Of a stretch of DNA of 39,127 nt, positions 9,353-18,482 are shown piece after piece (positions within the stretch are counted from its first letter, which is position 1; the number at the start of each line of letters is the position of its first letter). This DNA comes from Lentisphaerota bacterium. GTDB taxonomy: Bacteria; Verrucomicrobiota; Lentisphaeria; Victivallales; Victivallaceae. Location of the stretch: the NCBI GenBank assembly GCA_015061575.1, contig SUWF01000026.1, positions 1 to 39,127 of the forward strand. The letters run 5' to 3'. The notes beneath the pieces are model-generated. The model had not been told where the DNA came from. It worked only from the letters and a program-made list of their open reading frames with translations, and ran no database searches. Both the position numbers and the translations under genes were made by a program.

Positions 9353-10450
9353 ATGTTTTATTATCTGTCGTACTTGAGCCGCAATCCGGAATGGGGATTT
9401 CTGCGTCTTTTTGATTATGTAAGCTTCCGGGCTGGGGGGGCCGGTGCGCTGGCTTTTCTGCTGGTGGTATTGCTGGGTCCGTACACGGTGCGCAAACTCA
9501 AGAATTTCCGGGCGATGGCGCCCTCCCGCTACGGCAAAGTTGAAATCTTGCAGGATCTGGTCAATGAACTGAAAAATAAAACTCCGAGCATGGGCGGTAT
9601 ATTGATAATATTCGGTATCGTGATTTCCTCCCTGCTCTGGATGAAACCGCTGGAGCTGAACTGGATTCTGACCGGTTCCACACTGCTTTTGGGGATGCTG
9701 GGCTTTGCCGATGACTTTGTAAAAGTAGCCTACCGCAACCCCAATGGTATTCCGGGCCGGGTAAAACTTATCGGGCAATTTCTGGTGGCAGCGGCGGCGG
9801 TGATGTGGCTTTATTACATACCCGAATTTGCCCCCTACATGCGCCAGCTTTATCTGCCGTTTGTCAATACGCCGGTGGCGACAGGAGTGTGGATATCCGG
9901 CTTTGCCATTCTGGCGATCGTCGGCTCCAGCAACGCAGTGAACCTTACCGACGGCAAAGACGGGCTTTCCACCGGCTGTATGATCTTTGCAACGATCGCC
10001 TATGCGGTGATCGCCTATTTGAGCGGACACCGTATCTTTGCTGAATATTTGTTGATTCCATTCATTCCCGGCGCCAGTGAAGCGGTAGTCTTTGCGGCGG
10101 CGGTGATCGGTGCATGTATTGGTTTTCTGTGGCACAACTGCCATCCGGCCAGCATGTTTATGGGCGATACCGGCAGCTTGGCGCTGGGAGGTATAATCGG
10201 ACTGCTTTCGGTGCTGGTGCGGCAGGAATTTCTGCTGTTTATCGTCGGCGGAGTTTTTGTTATGGAAATTCTTTCGGTGATGATCCAGGTACCTTACTAC
10301 CGCCTGACCAAGAAACGGATCTTTCTCTGCACGCCCATTCATCATCACTTTGAAAAACTGGGCTGGACAGAAACCCAAATCGTGGTGCGTTTCTGGATCC
10401 TGGCCGGAGTCTTTGCTTTGCTGGCCCTCGGAACCCTCAAGCTGCGCTGA
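9353..10450 (+). CDS. mraY: Phospho-N-acetylmuramoyl-pentapeptide-transferase MraY
   Basis: A 365-residue inner-membrane enzyme that moves phospho-MurNAc-pentapeptide from UDP onto undecaprenyl phosphate to make lipid I, the first membrane step of peptidoglycan synthesis. It has about ten hydrophobic segments. Family motifs are KTPSMGGILI, GFADDF with the Asp pair D120/D121, NAVNLTDGKDGL near 194-205, FMGDTGSLALGG with D272, and TPIHHHFE with H330-H332. The position after TDG holds Lys where most MraY proteins have Leu. A GAGGTG ribosome site lies five bases before the ATG. The gene is alone, away from murF, murD or ftsW, so it is outside any dcw cluster. Its convergent neighbour is the batD/E fusion, 45 bp away. 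Confidence 0.97.
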   Translation: MFYYLSYLSRNPEWGFLRLFDYVSFRAGGAGALAFLLVVLLGPYTVRKLKNFRAMAPSRYGKVEILQDLVNELKNKTPSMGGILIIFGIVISSLLWMKPLELNWILTGSTLLLGMLGFADDFVKVAYRNPNGIPGRVKLIGQFLVAAAAVMWLYYIPEFAPYMRQLYLPFVNTPVATGVWISGFAILAIVGSSNAVNLTDGKDGLSTGCMIFATIAYAVIAYLSGHRIFAEYLLIPFIPGASEAVVFAAAVIGACIGFLWHNCHPASMFMGDTGSLALGGIIGLLSVLVRQEFLLFIVGGVFVMEILSVMIQVPYYRLTKKRIFLCTPIHHHFEKLGWTETQIVVRFWILAGVFALLALGTLKLR

Positions 10451-10495
10451 CTTCCGGCATAAGCAGCAACTCAGCGCAACAGCGTACCCAACAGT

Positions 10496-12976
10496 TTATT
10501 CAAGCACTGGACGGATGTTTTTATTTTCCGTCCAGCCTTCCATATCCCGGGTTCTTACCAAAGCGTAATCGCCCTGCTGATCAACGATTTTCACTGGAGT
10601 ACCGCCGGCCAGATTACCGGCGCTTTGTCCGTTATGTTTGCCGGGAAAGGTGAAAAGCTTGGCATTCTTGGCCACCACCAATGCCTGACTGCGGTCATAG
10701 ACGGTTTTTTGCTGACAAATCCCGGCTGTCACACTCAGGATCGCACTCGCCAAGAGCACGATACCAATCGCCCAGGAATAATTTTCAGGCAAGCGGCGGC
10801 GGACGCTTATCAGCACAAACCCCAAAAACCAGCAAATTGCGGCGATCAAAAAATAATCTTCCGGATGCAACCGGTCACGCAGCGAGCCCAGCAGCTCCTG
10901 CGGCGTATGCGCCTGCCCGACCGGCGGCAGGAAAAATTTCCGGCGCATAACATTGCGGTTTTCTGCGATTGCCGAATCGCCGGGCGCCAGCAGACCGGCA
11001 CTTTCCAAATACCACAGAGCCATTTCCTGTTCGCCATTGGCTTCGGCAATACAGCCTAAATTATACAGCACATTGGCATCGACCGGATTGTTGTGATGAT
11101 ATTCAGTAAAATACGCTTTACTCTTGGCATATTCGCCCCGGTCGTAGCTGCGCAAAGCTTCGCTCCATGACTTCTTTTCTGAAGCAGAAGCTGCCGGAAC
11201 CGCAAACAACAACACCGTAAAAGCAATGCACTTCAATGCTTTGAGCAGCACTTCCCGTACATGCCCTGGATCTTTGATCGCCGATTTAACTAAGGCTGGC
11301 GGCAGGTAGCTGGCCTCGGCACATTCCCGCAATACAGCTCCCAAAACCGGATCCTGCGCCTGATTGGCCAATTCTTCGATCGTGGAACCGGCGGGCATTT
11401 TCCAGCGGTCACACAAATAGTTGGCGATTTCGCCGGTAGCCAGCCGGGGCAAATCTTCCACCTGCGCCTGCCTGAGTTGGGTCTGCAGCGCTCCCCGCAT
11501 TGCCCCTGCCCGCTCCCGCCGGATGGAATCCGGATCATCGGAACGCAACGCAAGAAGTTTGCCACCCCAATATTTCAACAGCCACCAAAGCGGCCCGGCG
11601 ATCAACAATATCCACACCAAGATCATCCGGTTGCTGCGGTAAAAATGTGTCCAGGCGCTTTCCGGAGCTTTTTTGCAATAAAGCAGTGTCGTGTGCGGCT
11701 GATCACCCAACTCATTATCTGCAGCGGTATTAACTTCGGGCGTTGATTTATCTGACATGCTGACAGCCGACGGCGGCATAGTCGTTTTTTTGCCTTCCGG
11801 CGGCGGAGCTACCTCCAGCGTTTTGACCAGTTCAGCAGCCCGGTACTGCTGACTTACGGGATCAAAAATCAAAAAATCCAAATCAATCTTCAACGTACCG
11901 GCTTTCAAAGGAATGATCGCATAGCTGACTGCACATCCGCCGTTTGTTTGCCGAACCTCGCCGGGATAGACCCGGCAATTTTTAAGCACGACTTCCGGCA
12001 CACGCAATGTTTCCAGCGAACTGTTGGGGCTGTTGATGTAAAGATCCAAACTCACCGGTTCCAGAGCAATCAGTTTATTTTCGGACAATTTTACCTGCAT
12101 ATCGTAATTGCCAACCAAGCCGAGAAAAAGCCCCTTATCCGGAACCTCCGGCAACGGTTTGACCGTGATTTCCGGCAACTGCATTTTCAGCTGGCGAGCT
12201 ACTTTCCGGTAACTCACTCCGCCGCCGAAAAATCCATCAAACGGATCCTGCTGACGCCGTTTGCCCGGAATAAGGATCTGGCAATCAACCACCCCTTTGA
12301 TTTGCAGCATTCCCGGCGCCAGCGGCCGGATAGCTGTAACAAAAGAAATTTCATCCATAAGTTTATCATCTTTCATCCGTCGCCGCTGCTGCGGCGGTGC
12401 AAATGAGGGATTTTCCGGATTCACCCGCCGGTAATCACGAAAAAGCGACTTGCCGATATCTAACTGCGGATAAGCTACTTGCAGACGCATTTTCAGCGGG
12501 TAATAAATATTTACACTTATAGGTATCTCTTCGCCGACAAAGAAAGTTTTACGCTGATCGTTCATCAGCAGCTCTGCAGTTACTGCATCGGCAGTGGTAT
12601 TGCCGACCTGATCTTTGACTACCTGCAGTTTCAGTTCCGGCGTCTGTACGGTTTGCTTGCCCAGCTTGACTTTCAAGGGCGGCAAGGTGTAATTGCCGGG
12701 GGATGGAGCGGCAAATTGATAGCCGACCGAACTTGTCCGGTGTCCGTTGATGATTTGCGTTGATTGACTGCTGCCCTGATAGACAAACCCTTTGGGCAGT
12801 TCCTGCAATTCCGGAGTTTCCCGGCCGTCATAACTCAAGCTCAGCATAAACGACTCACCTTCCAGTACACTGGCGGGTTCCAGCTTGGCTTGCAGCGCAG
12901 CTTCGGACGCATAAAGCGCAACTGCACTCAACAGACAACTGCATACAGCTGAAAATATTTTCCGATGATCATACAT
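10496..12976 (-). CDS. BatD/BatE fusion protein
   Basis: An 826-residue envelope protein joining two Bat (aerotolerance) components. Residues 1-24 are a signal peptide. About 25-440 are BatD-type beta-sandwich modules that would be periplasmic, and 451-470 is a membrane helix. About 475-575 is a cytosolic segment, and 580-599 is an internal sequence that still looks like a signal peptide ending in AASASE. A TPR region spans about 603-670, two membrane helices lie at 708-726 and 735-753, and a bacterial SH3 domain occupies 766-824. The second half has the BatE layout. The retained internal signal indicates fusion of two formerly separate genes. It starts 4 bp after the batB/C fusion and is surely co-transcribed with it. 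Confidence 0.88.
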   Translation of the reverse strand: MYDHRKIFSAVCSCLLSAVALYASEAALQAKLEPASVLEGESFMLSLSYDGRETPELQELPKGFVYQGSSQSTQIINGHRTSSVGYQFAAPSPGNYTLPPLKVKLGKQTVQTPELKLQVVKDQVGNTTADAVTAELLMNDQRKTFFVGEEIPISVNIYYPLKMRLQVAYPQLDIGKSLFRDYRRVNPENPSFAPPQQRRRMKDDKLMDEISFVTAIRPLAPGMLQIKGVVDCQILIPGKRRQQDPFDGFFGGGVSYRKVARQLKMQLPEITVKPLPEVPDKGLFLGLVGNYDMQVKLSENKLIALEPVSLDLYINSPNSSLETLRVPEVVLKNCRVYPGEVRQTNGGCAVSYAIIPLKAGTLKIDLDFLIFDPVSQQYRAAELVKTLEVAPPPEGKKTTMPPSAVSMSDKSTPEVNTAADNELGDQPHTTLLYCKKAPESAWTHFYRSNRMILVWILLIAGPLWWLLKYWGGKLLALRSDDPDSIRRERAGAMRGALQTQLRQAQVEDLPRLATGEIANYLCDRWKMPAGSTIEELANQAQDPVLGAVLRECAEASYLPPALVKSAIKDPGHVREVLLKALKCIAFTVLLFAVPAASASEKKSWSEALRSYDRGEYAKSKAYFTEYHHNNPVDANVLYNLGCIAEANGEQEMALWYLESAGLLAPGDSAIAENRNVMRRKFFLPPVGQAHTPQELLGSLRDRLHPEDYFLIAAICWFLGFVLISVRRRLPENYSWAIGIVLLASAILSVTAGICQQKTVYDRSQALVVAKNAKLFTFPGKHNGQSAGNLAGGTPVKIVDQQGDYALVRTRDMEGWTENKNIRPVLE

Positions 12977-12980
12977 TTTT

Positions 12981-15224
12981 TCACCAATCCTTTTCTACCG
13001 GGGCTATTCTCCGGCTGCGTTTGGACTTTATGGCATCCCGCAATACTTTTTCATCCTGACTCATCAAATCCAGCAAAGCGTCGGACTGTTTGCCATCCAT
13101 CTTATTATCAGACTGCTGCCCCTGAGTTGAATTCTTTTCAGCATCTGAATCCTTCTTTTCTGCGTCCTTGCCGGAAGATTTTTCCCCGGCACCGGCTGTT
13201 TGTCCGCCGGATTTTTTATCGTTATTTTCCTTATCAGCATTATCTGAGTTTTCCTGCTTACCCAAAGCATTTTGCGCCTGCTCAAGATCCTCAGCAGCGC
13301 CGTTATAATCACCCTTTTGCTGTTTTTCGGCAGCATTCTTCAAGGCTTCTGCCGCCTGGCGGGCTTGATTTTCCAACTGCTGTTGTCCGGCCTGCCGGGC
13401 ATTTTGCTGCAGCTTATCCACGGCATTCTGAGCATCTTTCAACGCCTCTGCAGCGGATCGGTCAGTTTGCGCTTGACCATTCTGCTGCTGGTTCTGACCA
13501 CTCTGCTGTTGTTGATTCTGCTGTTGTTGATTCTGCTGTTGTTGATTCTGCTGTTGTTGATTCTGCTGTTGTTGATTCTGCTGTTGTTGATTCTGCTGTT
13601 GTTGATTCTGCTGTTGTTGATTCTGCTGTTGTTGATTTTTATCTTTAGCCTGCTGAGTCTTTTGCCGGGCTTGCTGTTGTTGTTTTTTGAGTTCTTCAAG
13701 CTGTTTGCGCAGTTTTTCAACTTCTTTTCTATCCAGCAAAAGCTGTTGCTGCGCCACGGCTGACACCTCAGAAATTTTTGCAGCAGCAGTTTGAATATCT
13801 GACTGTAAAACATTCACATACAACTCTTCGGCTTTTTGCAAAGCACTTTCCACCTGCGTCAATTCTTTGATCGCATCGTCAAGTTTGCCGCTCTGCGCAG
13901 TCCGGGCCGCCTGATTGAATATCACCCGTCCCTGCGTATGCTCGATCACGCCCTGATTGTGCATACTGCCCGCCCGGATTTCCGGTGGAACTTCCATTTG
14001 ATTCAACTGGCTGTAAAGCTTACCGGCAGCCTCCGGCTGATTATCCAGCTGCAAAGAGCGGGCCTTATTGTATATTTTGTAGAAATCTTTTTCTTCAGAA
14101 TGTCCGGCAATTTTTCCGGCATCGGCCGCCGGAGTTTCGGCATCATTCATCTTGCCGGCAGATTGGGCTTCGGCGGCACTCAGTTGGTTTGATAACACAA
14201 AAACACTCAACAGACACCCCAGCATAACGTTTTTCAAGCGGCCTTTTTCGTTGGTAACCATATAAATCGCCACGCTCAGCGTCCCTAATACCAGAAAGAT
14301 CATAAAGCGTTCGATCGGCAGTGAACGTTTGATTTCCTTTGCGGCAGTTGAATTCTGCTGTTTAAGTTCTCTGGAAAGCTGTTCGATCCCGGTATTCAAT
14401 GCGTTGCTGTTTATATAAATACCACCGGTTGCCTGGGCGATCCGACGCAGCAATTCTTCATTGAGTTTGGTTTTGACCAATTCTCCGGCCTGATCGCGCT
14501 TGAAATGCTTACGGCCATCGTCTCCGATTTCAGGAATCAACGCCGGTACCGCAGGATCGCCGACTCCGACCACCAACAGCCGGATCCGGGATTTTTTCAA
14601 ACTCTCCAAAACCTTTTCCACGCTGCCGGTAAGTTCTTCGCCGTCGGTGATCAAAATAATTTCTCTGGTGGCAGCTCCGGTGGCATCCAATGCCTTTTTA
14701 GCCGCCGTCAGCGCCTCTGCCAGATTGGTGCCGCCCACGGGTATGGATTCGCAATCCAGCTCATCGATCGTCTGGAACAAACTTACCTGATCAGCCGTCA
14801 CCGGACAGGCCGGAAACGCCCGACCGGCAAAAGCTACCACCCCAAAGCTGACCTCAGGATTATTTTTGATCAGATTCCGCAGCAGCCATTTACCATGTTC
14901 CAGCCGGGAGGGGGCAACGTCTTCAGAAAGCATACTCTTTGATACATCAAAAACGATCAATGCGTCGCTTTCGTTGATATTGAACTCCAGCGGTCGTTCT
15001 CCCCAATAAGGCCGGGCCGCCGCCAGCGACAAGCATATAAGTCCGGCCAGCAGCAAGAACCTGCGCCAGCGCCGTTTGCTGTAAGATACAACTGCTACGG
15101 CACCGCCGGAAATAAAATTATCCAAACACCGGCGGCTTTTCCAATCGCCATATATCCACAACAAAAGTGTAAATAACACCAAACCTGGTATGCACCATAA
15201 ATAAATCCGTGCAAGAAACTCCAT
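12981..15224 (-). CDS. BatB/BatC fusion protein with vWA domain, TPR and Gln-rich region
   Basis: A 747-residue membrane protein. Helices lie at about 5-24 and 52-70. The von Willebrand A domain (about 85-290) has an intact MIDAS metal site: DVSKS (D93, S95, S97), T166 and D194. A further helix at ~306-324 is followed by a second hydrophobic segment at ~333-352 ending in LSAAEA, which looks like the old signal peptide of a separate BatC. TPR-like and helical sequence (about 380-475), a coiled coil (about 490-529), a perfect QQQQN repeat (530-574), and a Gln/Lys/Asp-rich disordered tail follow. The DVSKSMLSEDV-PSRLE block is typical of BatB. Bat proteins of spirochaetes and Bacteroidetes form a MoxR-linked envelope complex whose role is still debated. 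Confidence 0.9.
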   Translation of the reverse strand: MEFLARIYLWCIPGLVLFTLLLWIYGDWKSRRCLDNFISGGAVAVVSYSKRRWRRFLLLAGLICLSLAAARPYWGERPLEFNINESDALIVFDVSKSMLSEDVAPSRLEHGKWLLRNLIKNNPEVSFGVVAFAGRAFPACPVTADQVSLFQTIDELDCESIPVGGTNLAEALTAAKKALDATGAATREIILITDGEELTGSVEKVLESLKKSRIRLLVVGVGDPAVPALIPEIGDDGRKHFKRDQAGELVKTKLNEELLRRIAQATGGIYINSNALNTGIEQLSRELKQQNSTAAKEIKRSLPIERFMIFLVLGTLSVAIYMVTNEKGRLKNVMLGCLLSVFVLSNQLSAAEAQSAGKMNDAETPAADAGKIAGHSEEKDFYKIYNKARSLQLDNQPEAAGKLYSQLNQMEVPPEIRAGSMHNQGVIEHTQGRVIFNQAARTAQSGKLDDAIKELTQVESALQKAEELYVNVLQSDIQTAAAKISEVSAVAQQQLLLDRKEVEKLRKQLEELKKQQQQARQKTQQAKDKNQQQQNQQQQNQQQQNQQQQNQQQQNQQQQNQQQQNQQQQNQQQQSGQNQQQNGQAQTDRSAAEALKDAQNAVDKLQQNARQAGQQQLENQARQAAEALKNAAEKQQKGDYNGAAEDLEQAQNALGKQENSDNADKENNDKKSGGQTAGAGEKSSGKDAEKKDSDAEKNSTQGQQSDNKMDGKQSDALLDLMSQDEKVLRDAIKSKRSRRIAPVEKDW
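13503..13637 (-). repeat. Nine perfect 15-bp tandem repeats encoding (NQQQQ)9
   Basis: The unit CTGCTGTTGTTGATT (plus strand) occurs nine times without a mismatch and codes for residues 530-574 of the batB/C fusion. The unit is a multiple of three, so copy-number change would alter protein length without shifting the frame. Confidence 0.97.
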
Positions 15225-15256
15225 AATACTCTTTACTCCCTGAATACAGATTTGAA

Positions 15257-15285
15257 ATTATAGCATATTTTTACAGAAAGGACAA
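15257..15285 (-). promoter_or_regulatory. Promoter of the leftward bat half-operon
   Basis: Minus strand: TTGTCC (15285-15280), 17 bp, consensus TATAAT (15262-15257) preceded by TGC, which makes an extended -10. The leader to the batB/C start is about 25 nt. Confidence 0.65.
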
Positions 15286-15337
15286 ATCATAATAAAAAAA
15301 AATTGCGATTTTTTATCCGATTCTGCCGATTTGACTC

Positions 15338-15365
15338 TTGACAAAACAATTTTGTTCGCTATTTT
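15338..15365 (+). promoter_or_regulatory. Promoter of the moxR half-operon
   Basis: Consensus TTGACA (15338-15343), 16 bp, TATTTT (15360-15365). It implies a leader of about 140 nt before the moxR start, which contains the hairpin at 15442-15486. Confidence 0.45.
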
Positions 15366-15441
15366 TAATGTGGCGCAACTGTATACACGATGTGTCAGCT
15401 ATCCGGTATGCAAGCAGCCAGCCGGAAAAACAGTGAACATT

Positions 15442-15486
15442 TGCCGGGCAACTGCGGTCTTTGTAGGCGTAAAGAGCCACTCGGCA
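15442..15486 (+). ncRNA. Candidate structured leader element of moxR
   Basis: Three stacked helices can be drawn: TGCCG (15442-15446) with CGGCA (15482-15486), GGC (15447-15449) with GCC (15476-15478), and CTGC (15452-15455) with GTAG (15463-15466). The element ends 15 bases before the moxR ribosome site. The GGGCAA ... GCGUAAAG-GCCAC pattern recalls the first hairpin of the c-di-GMP-I (GEMM) riboswitch. No GNRA loop or second hairpin is seen, so family membership is not claimed. Confidence 0.35.
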
Positions 15487-15514
15487 GCACATATAATTGC
15501 AAAAGGAGAACGTT

Positions 15515-16540
15515 ATGCTTAATCAATCAAATCTTGCTGAACTGCAATCGGAATTGCGGGAAACCACCGCATTTATCACTCCGCTCAGAACCGAGATCGG
15601 CCGGATCATTGCCGGCCAGGAAAAACTCATTGACCGCCTGATAATGGCCTTGATCACCGGCGGACATGTGTTGATCGAAGGGGTGCCGGGACTGGCCAAA
15701 ACGCTGGCGGTCAAAACGCTCAGCCAAACCTTGAACGCCACCTTTTCCCGCATCCAGTTTACTCCGGATCTGCTGCCGGCAGACTTGGTCGGTACCCGTA
15801 TATATAATGCCGAAACCCACAAATTTTCCACCCGCACCGGTCCGGTCGTGGCCAATATAGTTCTGGCGGACGAAATCAACCGGGCGCCGGCCAAAGTGCA
15901 GAGCGCTTTGCTGGAAGCCATGCAGGAAAAACAAATCACTATCGGCGGAGAACGCTTTGCGCTGCCGGAACTCTTTCTGGTGCTGGCTACTCAAAATCCG
16001 ATCGAACAGGAAGGAACCTATCCGCTGCCGGAAGCGCAGGTTGACCGCTTTATGTTCAAATTGTTTGTCACTTATCCGGAGCGTGACGAAGAACGGCTGG
16101 TGCTGGAACGCTCGGCCCATCCGGATTGGAACGAGCAGGCTAATGCCATTGCCTCAGTACAGGATGTATTGAATGCCCGCAAAGCCCTTGACCGGGTATA
16201 TTTGGACGAAAAAATCGCCGATTACATCCTTGACCTGGTGATCGCTACCCGTCCCGGACACCGCCGCAACCTCTCCAACCGTCAAAGCGATGCCCGGCTG
16301 GATGATATTGCTGTGCAGCTGGAATATGGTGCCAGTCCCCGGGCAGCGATCGCTCTGGCTTTGGGCGCCAAAGCGCAAGCGCTGCTGGCCGGACGGGCTT
16401 ACGTTATTCCGCAGGACGTAAAGGATGTGGCTTTGGATGTAATGCGCCACCGCATAACATTGAGTTACGAAGCGGAAGCCGAAAATATTACTCAGGACGA
16501 CGTGATAAGCTATTTGCTTGAGGAACTCAGAACACCGTAA
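15515..16540 (+). CDS. MoxR-type AAA+ ATPase
   Basis: A 341-residue AAA+ ATPase of the MoxR family. Walker A is EGVPGLAKT, Walker B is VLADEINRAP, followed by the family block KVQSALLEAMQEKQITI and sensor-type TQNPIEQEGTYPLPEAQ-DRF. MoxR proteins act as chaperone-like partners of vWA-domain proteins, matching the DUF58, BatA and BatB proteins encoded on either side. The start at 15515 is set by an AAAGGAG site six bases upstream; the open frame extends 18 bases further only through that ribosome site. It is the first gene of the rightward half of the Bat cluster; DUF58 follows after 18 bp. Confidence 0.95.
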   Translation: MLNQSNLAELQSELRETTAFITPLRTEIGRIIAGQEKLIDRLIMALITGGHVLIEGVPGLAKTLAVKTLSQTLNATFSRIQFTPDLLPADLVGTRIYNAETHKFSTRTGPVVANIVLADEINRAPAKVQSALLEAMQEKQITIGGERFALPELFLVLATQNPIEQEGTYPLPEAQVDRFMFKLFVTYPERDEERLVLERSAHPDWNEQANAIASVQDVLNARKALDRVYLDEKIADYILDLVIATRPGHRRNLSNRQSDARLDDIAVQLEYGASPRAAIALALGAKAQALLAGRAYVIPQDVKDVALDVMRHRITLSYEAEAENITQDDVISYLLEELRTP

Positions 16541-16558
16541 ATCCGGGGAGTGCTATCC

Positions 16559-17455
16559 ATGTTGCAGACAGCTGAACTGTTAAAAAAGGTGCGCAAGCTG
16601 GAAATCATCACTTCCCGCATGGTCGATGATGTAATTTCCGGAGCTTACCGCAGCGTCTTCAAAGGCCGGGGCATTGAGTTTGACGAAGTGCGGGAATACA
16701 CTTTGGAAGACGATGTGCGGGATATTGATTGGAACGTAAGCGCAAGACTTAATGCGCCTTATGTAAAAAAGTATATCGAAGAACGTGAGTTGTCGGTGCT
16801 GTTGATGGTCGATGTATCCAGTTCCATGCATTTTGGCGCCCCCGGCAGCAAAATCTCGGAGCGGGCCGTGGAAGTTGCCGCATTGCTGGGCTTGAGTGCC
16901 ATCGGCAATCATGACCGGGTCGGGTTGTCGCTTTTCAGCGGCCAGGTCGACAAATTTTTACCGCCCCGGGGCGGACGGCACAACAACTTACGCCTGATCC
17001 GGGAGCTGGTATCAGCGTCCGAAGCGCCACTGCAGCCCCACACCAATATTGCGCAAGCTCTGCGCAACGCCTGCCGGGTTCTGGTCAAGCGCAGTGTGAT
17101 TTTTGTTATCAGCGATTTGCTTGATCACTCCGCAGAATTGGCTACGGCGTTAAAACTGGCATCCCGGCGGCATGATGTAATTGTTTTGCACCTTTTTGAA
17201 GATGCTGCAGCCATGCTCCCAAGCGGAGTAAAACAGCTTTATGATGCCGAAAACGGCCGCTTTATCCGCCTGACCAACCACGAAAGGCGGGAATTTTCTG
17301 CAGTCGTTCAGCAGCAGCTCGCCCGGCAGCAGGAGCTGTGCAGACGCTGCGGAGCTGAACTGCTCGCCATGCCATGTCAGGCGGATATACCCGGCACTCT
17401 GATGAAGTTTTTCAGACAGCGCAGTTGCCGCCGCAGCAGCAGGATCAACCGTTGA
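16559..17455 (+). CDS. DUF58 (vWA-like) protein of the MoxR-Bat cluster
   Basis: A 298-residue cytosolic protein of the DUF58 family. The signature YTLEDDVRDIDWNVSAR (47-63) is followed by a vWA-like domain with DVSSS (85-89). Proteins of this type are encoded directly after moxR in Bat clusters and are thought to work with MoxR. The start at ATG 16559 is chosen because a GGGGAG ribosome site lies eight bases upstream; a GTG at 16550 is in frame but falls inside that spacing. It sits between moxR and the DUF4381-like gene in the same operon. Biochemical role unknown. Confidence 0.92.
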   Translation: MLQTAELLKKVRKLEIITSRMVDDVISGAYRSVFKGRGIEFDEVREYTLEDDVRDIDWNVSARLNAPYVKKYIEERELSVLLMVDVSSSMHFGAPGSKISERAVEVAALLGLSAIGNHDRVGLSLFSGQVDKFLPPRGGRHNNLRLIRELVSASEAPLQPHTNIAQALRNACRVLVKRSVIFVISDLLDHSAELATALKLASRRHDVIVLHLFEDAAAMLPSGVKQLYDAENGRFIRLTNHERREFSAVVQQQLARQQELCRRCGAELLAMPCQADIPGTLMKFFRQRSCRRSSRINR

Positions 17456-17468
17456 ACACGAGGAAATC

Positions 17469-18482
17469 ATGAAACGCAAGCACCTGACACTTATAATTTT
17501 TTCAACACTGGCAATAATCTTTGCCGCTGCGCTGATCGCCGGACTTATGCTGTATGTAAAAGCAGCCCGCTACGGCCAAGTGTCCTTACAAGTCGTTGAT
17601 AATCATAACCATACCAGCTCTTTGGGGTCGACTGTACTGCTGAATGTCGCAGGTTTGCTGCCGTGGGGGCAAAACATCGTCCAGAGCGATTTAAGCCCTA
17701 CTGCCGGTACCACGCTTTGCGGGAATATAGCTGTGCACACTCAAAAAATCACTTGGCAAGGCAAAAAAATACAGCTGACGATCCCGCTGAAAAGTTATCG
17801 TACCGGCACATTGAAATCCGGCGAATTGAGCGTCACCGTGGAAAGAGCATTTTTCCGCAATGGCCCGCACAAGCTGACGATCAATGTGCCGCTGCCGGAG
17901 CTTGAGGTAACGGCATTGAATATTCAAGACCGCAATCAGCTGCCGCTGGCAGATCAACTTTCCAGTCAGCAAAAACCAACTTATCATTATTGGGTGATCG
18001 CTGTTGCTGCCGTACTTATTATTGTTGGATCAATCGCTTTTATACTGCTCAAAAACCGCCGCAAAAACGTTCAAATCGAACTGCCGCCGTGGGAGATTGC
18101 CCGGCAGCATTTGAGCGAATTGCGCCATACTGCCAACAGCGGCAAACAGCCATTGAGCTGGTGTGTGGCCAAACTTACTGATGTAGTGCGTGATTACTTG
18201 AGCCGGCGCTTTCAATGGCCGGTCAACCAGCAGACAACAGCAGAATTTTTTGCCTCACTCCGGCATAAAAAGACCCCGCTGACAACTCAGCAGATGCGTT
18301 ATCTGGAAGAGTTCCTTACTTCGGCAGATCTGGTGAAATTTGCCAATATCCGGCCCGATCAGAATGATTTTTCGCTGGCCGTCGATCGGGCAGAAGAGCT
18401 GGTGCGCGAAACCGCCGCCGATACAGAACAGAACACCGCAGATATTTCTGAGCAAACCGGCAATCGTCAGGAGGATGTATGA
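17469..18482 (+). CDS. DUF4381/BatD-like membrane protein
   Basis: A 337-residue protein with an N-terminal membrane helix (about 7-29), a beta-rich stretch (30-170) likely in the periplasm, and a second helix (175-194) followed by basic residues. A cytosolic helical domain (205-325) contains WCVAKLTDVVRDYLSRRF. Position between a DUF58 gene and batA is where DUF4381 proteins occur in MoxR-Bat clusters, and the layout is a short version of BatD. The call rests on context and topology more than on sharp motifs. It has a GAGGAA ribosome site, and its stop overlaps the batA start by four bases (ATGA), so the two are translationally coupled. Confidence 0.75.
   Translation: MKRKHLTLIIFSTLAIIFAAALIAGLMLYVKAARYGQVSLQVVDNHNHTSSLGSTVLLNVAGLLPWGQNIVQSDLSPTAGTTLCGNIAVHTQKITWQGKKIQLTIPLKSYRTGTLKSGELSVTVERAFFRNGPHKLTINVPLPELEVTALNIQDRNQLPLADQLSSQQKPTYHYWVIAVAAVLIIVGSIAFILLKNRRKNVQIELPPWEIARQHLSELRHTANSGKQPLSWCVAKLTDVVRDYLSRRFQWPVNQQTTAEFFASLRHKKTPLTTQQMRYLEEFLTSADLVKFANIRPDQNDFSLAVDRAEELVRETAADTEQNTADISEQTGNRQEDV

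Noticed and set aside
9323..10378. 351-codon open frame on the minus strand opposite mraY
   Set aside because: Shadow of mraY; composition is Gln/His/Arg-rich with no domains or ribosome site.
13503..13637. Possible CRISPR array
   Set aside because: Units are 15 bp, directly adjacent, without spacers, and in frame within a coding region.
12965..13648. Plus-strand open frame containing a repetitive Ser-Ala-Val-Val-Asp tract
   Set aside because: The repeat is only the antisense reading of the (NQQQQ)9 tract in batB/C.
15390..15641. 83-codon plus-strand frame overlapping the moxR leader and start
   Set aside because: It runs out of frame through the certain moxR start; cysteine-rich appearance is not supported by any ribosome site.
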